Shown: positions 21,153 through 21,699 of the stretch, in pieces
How the letters are laid out: every line of letters starts with the position of its first letter
Numbering within the stretch: position 1 is the stretch's first letter
NCBI GenBank assembly: GCA_030640395.1
Contig: DAOWJK010000033.1
Span: forward strand, 1-21,699
Direction of reading: 5' to 3'
Source of the DNA: Nanobdellota archaeon
Lineage (GTDB): Archaea; Nanobdellota; Nanobdellia; Pacearchaeales; GW2011-AR1
Length of the DNA stretch: 21,699 bases
Position numbers and translations under genes: made by a program
The notes under the pieces: generated by a model
Seen by the model: only the letters and a program-made list of their open reading frames with translations
What the model was told of the DNA's origin: nothing
The model's database searches: none

Positions 21153-21235
21153 GCGGAAGAAAGGATTCGAACCCTCGCAGGCACTAAGCCAATTGGTCCT
21201 TAACCAATCCCGTTTGACCACTCCGGCACTTCCGC
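21153..21235 (-). tRNA. tRNA-Leu, anticodon reads AAG
   Basis: A class II tRNA with acceptor GCGGAAG/CTTCCGC, D-arm 'GGAGTGGTCAAACGGG', anticodon stem ATTGG/CCAAT with seven-base loop TTAAGGA giving anticodon AAG (Leu, CUU), a long variable arm and T-loop TTCGAAT. All stems pair. An A at position 34 is very unusual for archaea, where GAG would be expected. Its first 15 bases are repeated exactly at 21321-21335, 100 bp away. Confidence 0.88.
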
Positions 21236-21335
21236 ATATTTGAGGAGTGGGAAAACTGTTTGACCCGAGCATATTTGCGAGCCAACCATCTCACCCTTGA
21301 TGTGAGCAGGTATGGGAGTTCTCCGGCACTTCCGC
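21221..21335. repeat. 15-bp direct repeat of the tRNA-Leu 5' end, 100 bp apart
   Basis: CTCCGGCACTTCCGC occurs at 21221-21235 (5' end of the tRNA, minus strand) and at 21321-21335. The outer copy has the TATA-like element at correct distance, so it marks the position where the tRNA gene probably began before an insertion of about 85 bp. The insert contains CTCAC...GTGAG and resembles no gene. Confidence 0.8.
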
Positions 21336-21372
21336 GTAATTTTTAAACTATTCCTATCTTTAAAAATTATAT
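21336..21372. promoter_or_regulatory. Compact bidirectional tRNA promoter
   Basis: Only 37 bp lie between the outer tRNA-Leu 5' fragment and tRNA-Arg. It contains ATTTTTAAA near 21338-21347 and TTTAAAAAT near 21360-21368, inverted relative to each other, each about the right distance for a TATA box serving the opposite tRNA. Assignment is by position only. Confidence 0.55.
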
Positions 21373-21447
21373 GCCCGGGTAGCTCAGTCTGGATAGAGCA
21401 TCAGGTTCCTAACCTGGAGGTCGCAGGTTCAAATCCTGTCCTGGGCG
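21373..21447 (+). tRNA. tRNA-Arg (anticodon CCT)
   Basis: Acceptor GCCCGGG/CCTGGGC with discriminator G, D-arm TAGCTCAGTCTGGATAGAGCA, anticodon stem TCAGG/CCTGG with loop TTCCTAA (CCT, reading AGG), T-stem GCAGG/CCTGT and T-loop TTCAAAT. No intron and no encoded CCA. Confidence 0.95.
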
Positions 21448-21560
21448 TTTGATTTGAATCCTGCTTAAATGCAGAAAAATTTATGTCGTTGGTTTCGTTC
21501 GAAACTGAAATTTCGGACGACGGAAGAGCAAAGCGACCCACAAATCCTGTCCTGGGCGTT
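21430..21560. repeat. 20-bp direct repeat of the tRNA-Arg 3' end, 111 bp apart
   Basis: CAAATCCTGTCCTGGGCGTT at 21430-21449 (T-arm and acceptor of tRNA-Arg) is repeated exactly at 21541-21560. The 91 bp between them contain GTTTCG-TT-CGAAAC, TTTCGTTCG and CGGACGA, the same short blocks as in the palindromic elements of rpl18e and rps11. This has the look of an integration/insertion scar at a tRNA 3' end. Confidence 0.85.
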
Positions 21561-21699
21561 CGTAAACTTTATTAAACAACTTTTCACTGATTATATTAGA
21601 TTGTGCGATTTCCTTCGGATTGCAATAGAGAAATCGCTTCACGGAACAGGAAGGGAGATTCCAAAGAACAGCTTAGGCGAGCGATTTCGTGGTAGGGAC
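21561..21699. other. GC-rich hairpin-containing segment at window edge, unassigned
   Basis: After an AT-rich start with TTATATTAG near 21592, the sequence becomes GC-richer from about 21601. It has 8-bp perfect arms GCGATTTC (21605-21612) / GAAATCGC (21630-21637), and GCGATTTC again at 21681-21688, allowing alternative pairing. CACGGAACAGGAAGGG here resembles 10615-10632. It may be the start of a structured RNA gene continuing beyond the window; I cannot name it. Confidence 0.4.

Overview
The window comes from an AT-rich archaeal chromosome, most likely a DPANN lineage (Woesearchaeota/Pacearchaeota/Nanoarchaeota grade). The evidence is an Orc1/Cdc6 initiator, the archaeal ribosomal-protein/RNA-polymerase cluster (eL21-Rpo4-DUF655-uS13-uS4-uS11-Rpo3-eL18-uL13-uS9), Rpo10, the RNase P protein Rnp4, mostly leaderless genes with a TATA-like box about 25-30 bp before the ATG, and many small uncharacterised proteins. 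These assignments rest on reading sequence motifs; no database search was run.

Region 1 (1-1261): the 5' part of orc1/cdc6 (minus strand) and a very AT-rich 560-bp gap with two ORB-like boxes in inverted orientation, a probable replication origin. Region 2 (1262-5662): small plus-strand genes (PRC-barrel, unknown, GNAT-like, winged helix) and two convergent, distantly related genes encoding coiled coil + low-complexity linker + helix-turn-helix proteins. The linker-coding DNA of both carries repeated short motifs. For the minus-strand gene the same motif recurs in its upstream region, next to a 30-bp perfect palindrome.

Region 3 (5826-8658): a tightly packed plus-strand operon: P-loop kinase-like protein, compact serine recombinase, HNH nuclease fused to a second 'Recombinase' DNA-binding domain, a DnaQ-fold protein with degraded catalytic motifs, and a coiled coil fused to a third 'Recombinase' domain. 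One catalytic recombinase with two catalytically different partners that share its DNA-binding module is, to my knowledge, not a described architecture. It is the best candidate here for a new system.

Region 4 (8829-15429, minus): the ribosomal/RNA polymerase cluster. Oddities are four copies of an 18-19-codon mini-ORF (MKVN-K-FPFIQ type), three abutting or overlapping the start codon of uS11, uS13 or DUF655 and the fourth abutting the mini-ORF before DUF655; related palindromic insertions in frame inside rpl18e and rps11; a tRNA-Leu inside the cluster; and a membrane-anchored protein inserted between uS13 and uS4.

Region 5 (15545-19395, minus): an ABC (MacB/LolD-like) ATPase, an unknown protein, a secreted CARDB/S-layer-like membrane-anchored protein, two small unknown proteins and a MacB/FtsX-type permease. 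Region 6 (19532-21699): rpo10 with a Nudix protein, a small membrane protein with rnp4, 5S rRNA, and a divergent pair tRNA-Leu/tRNA-Arg, each with a duplicated tRNA end about 100-111 bp away. A GC-rich, structured but unassigned segment closes the window.
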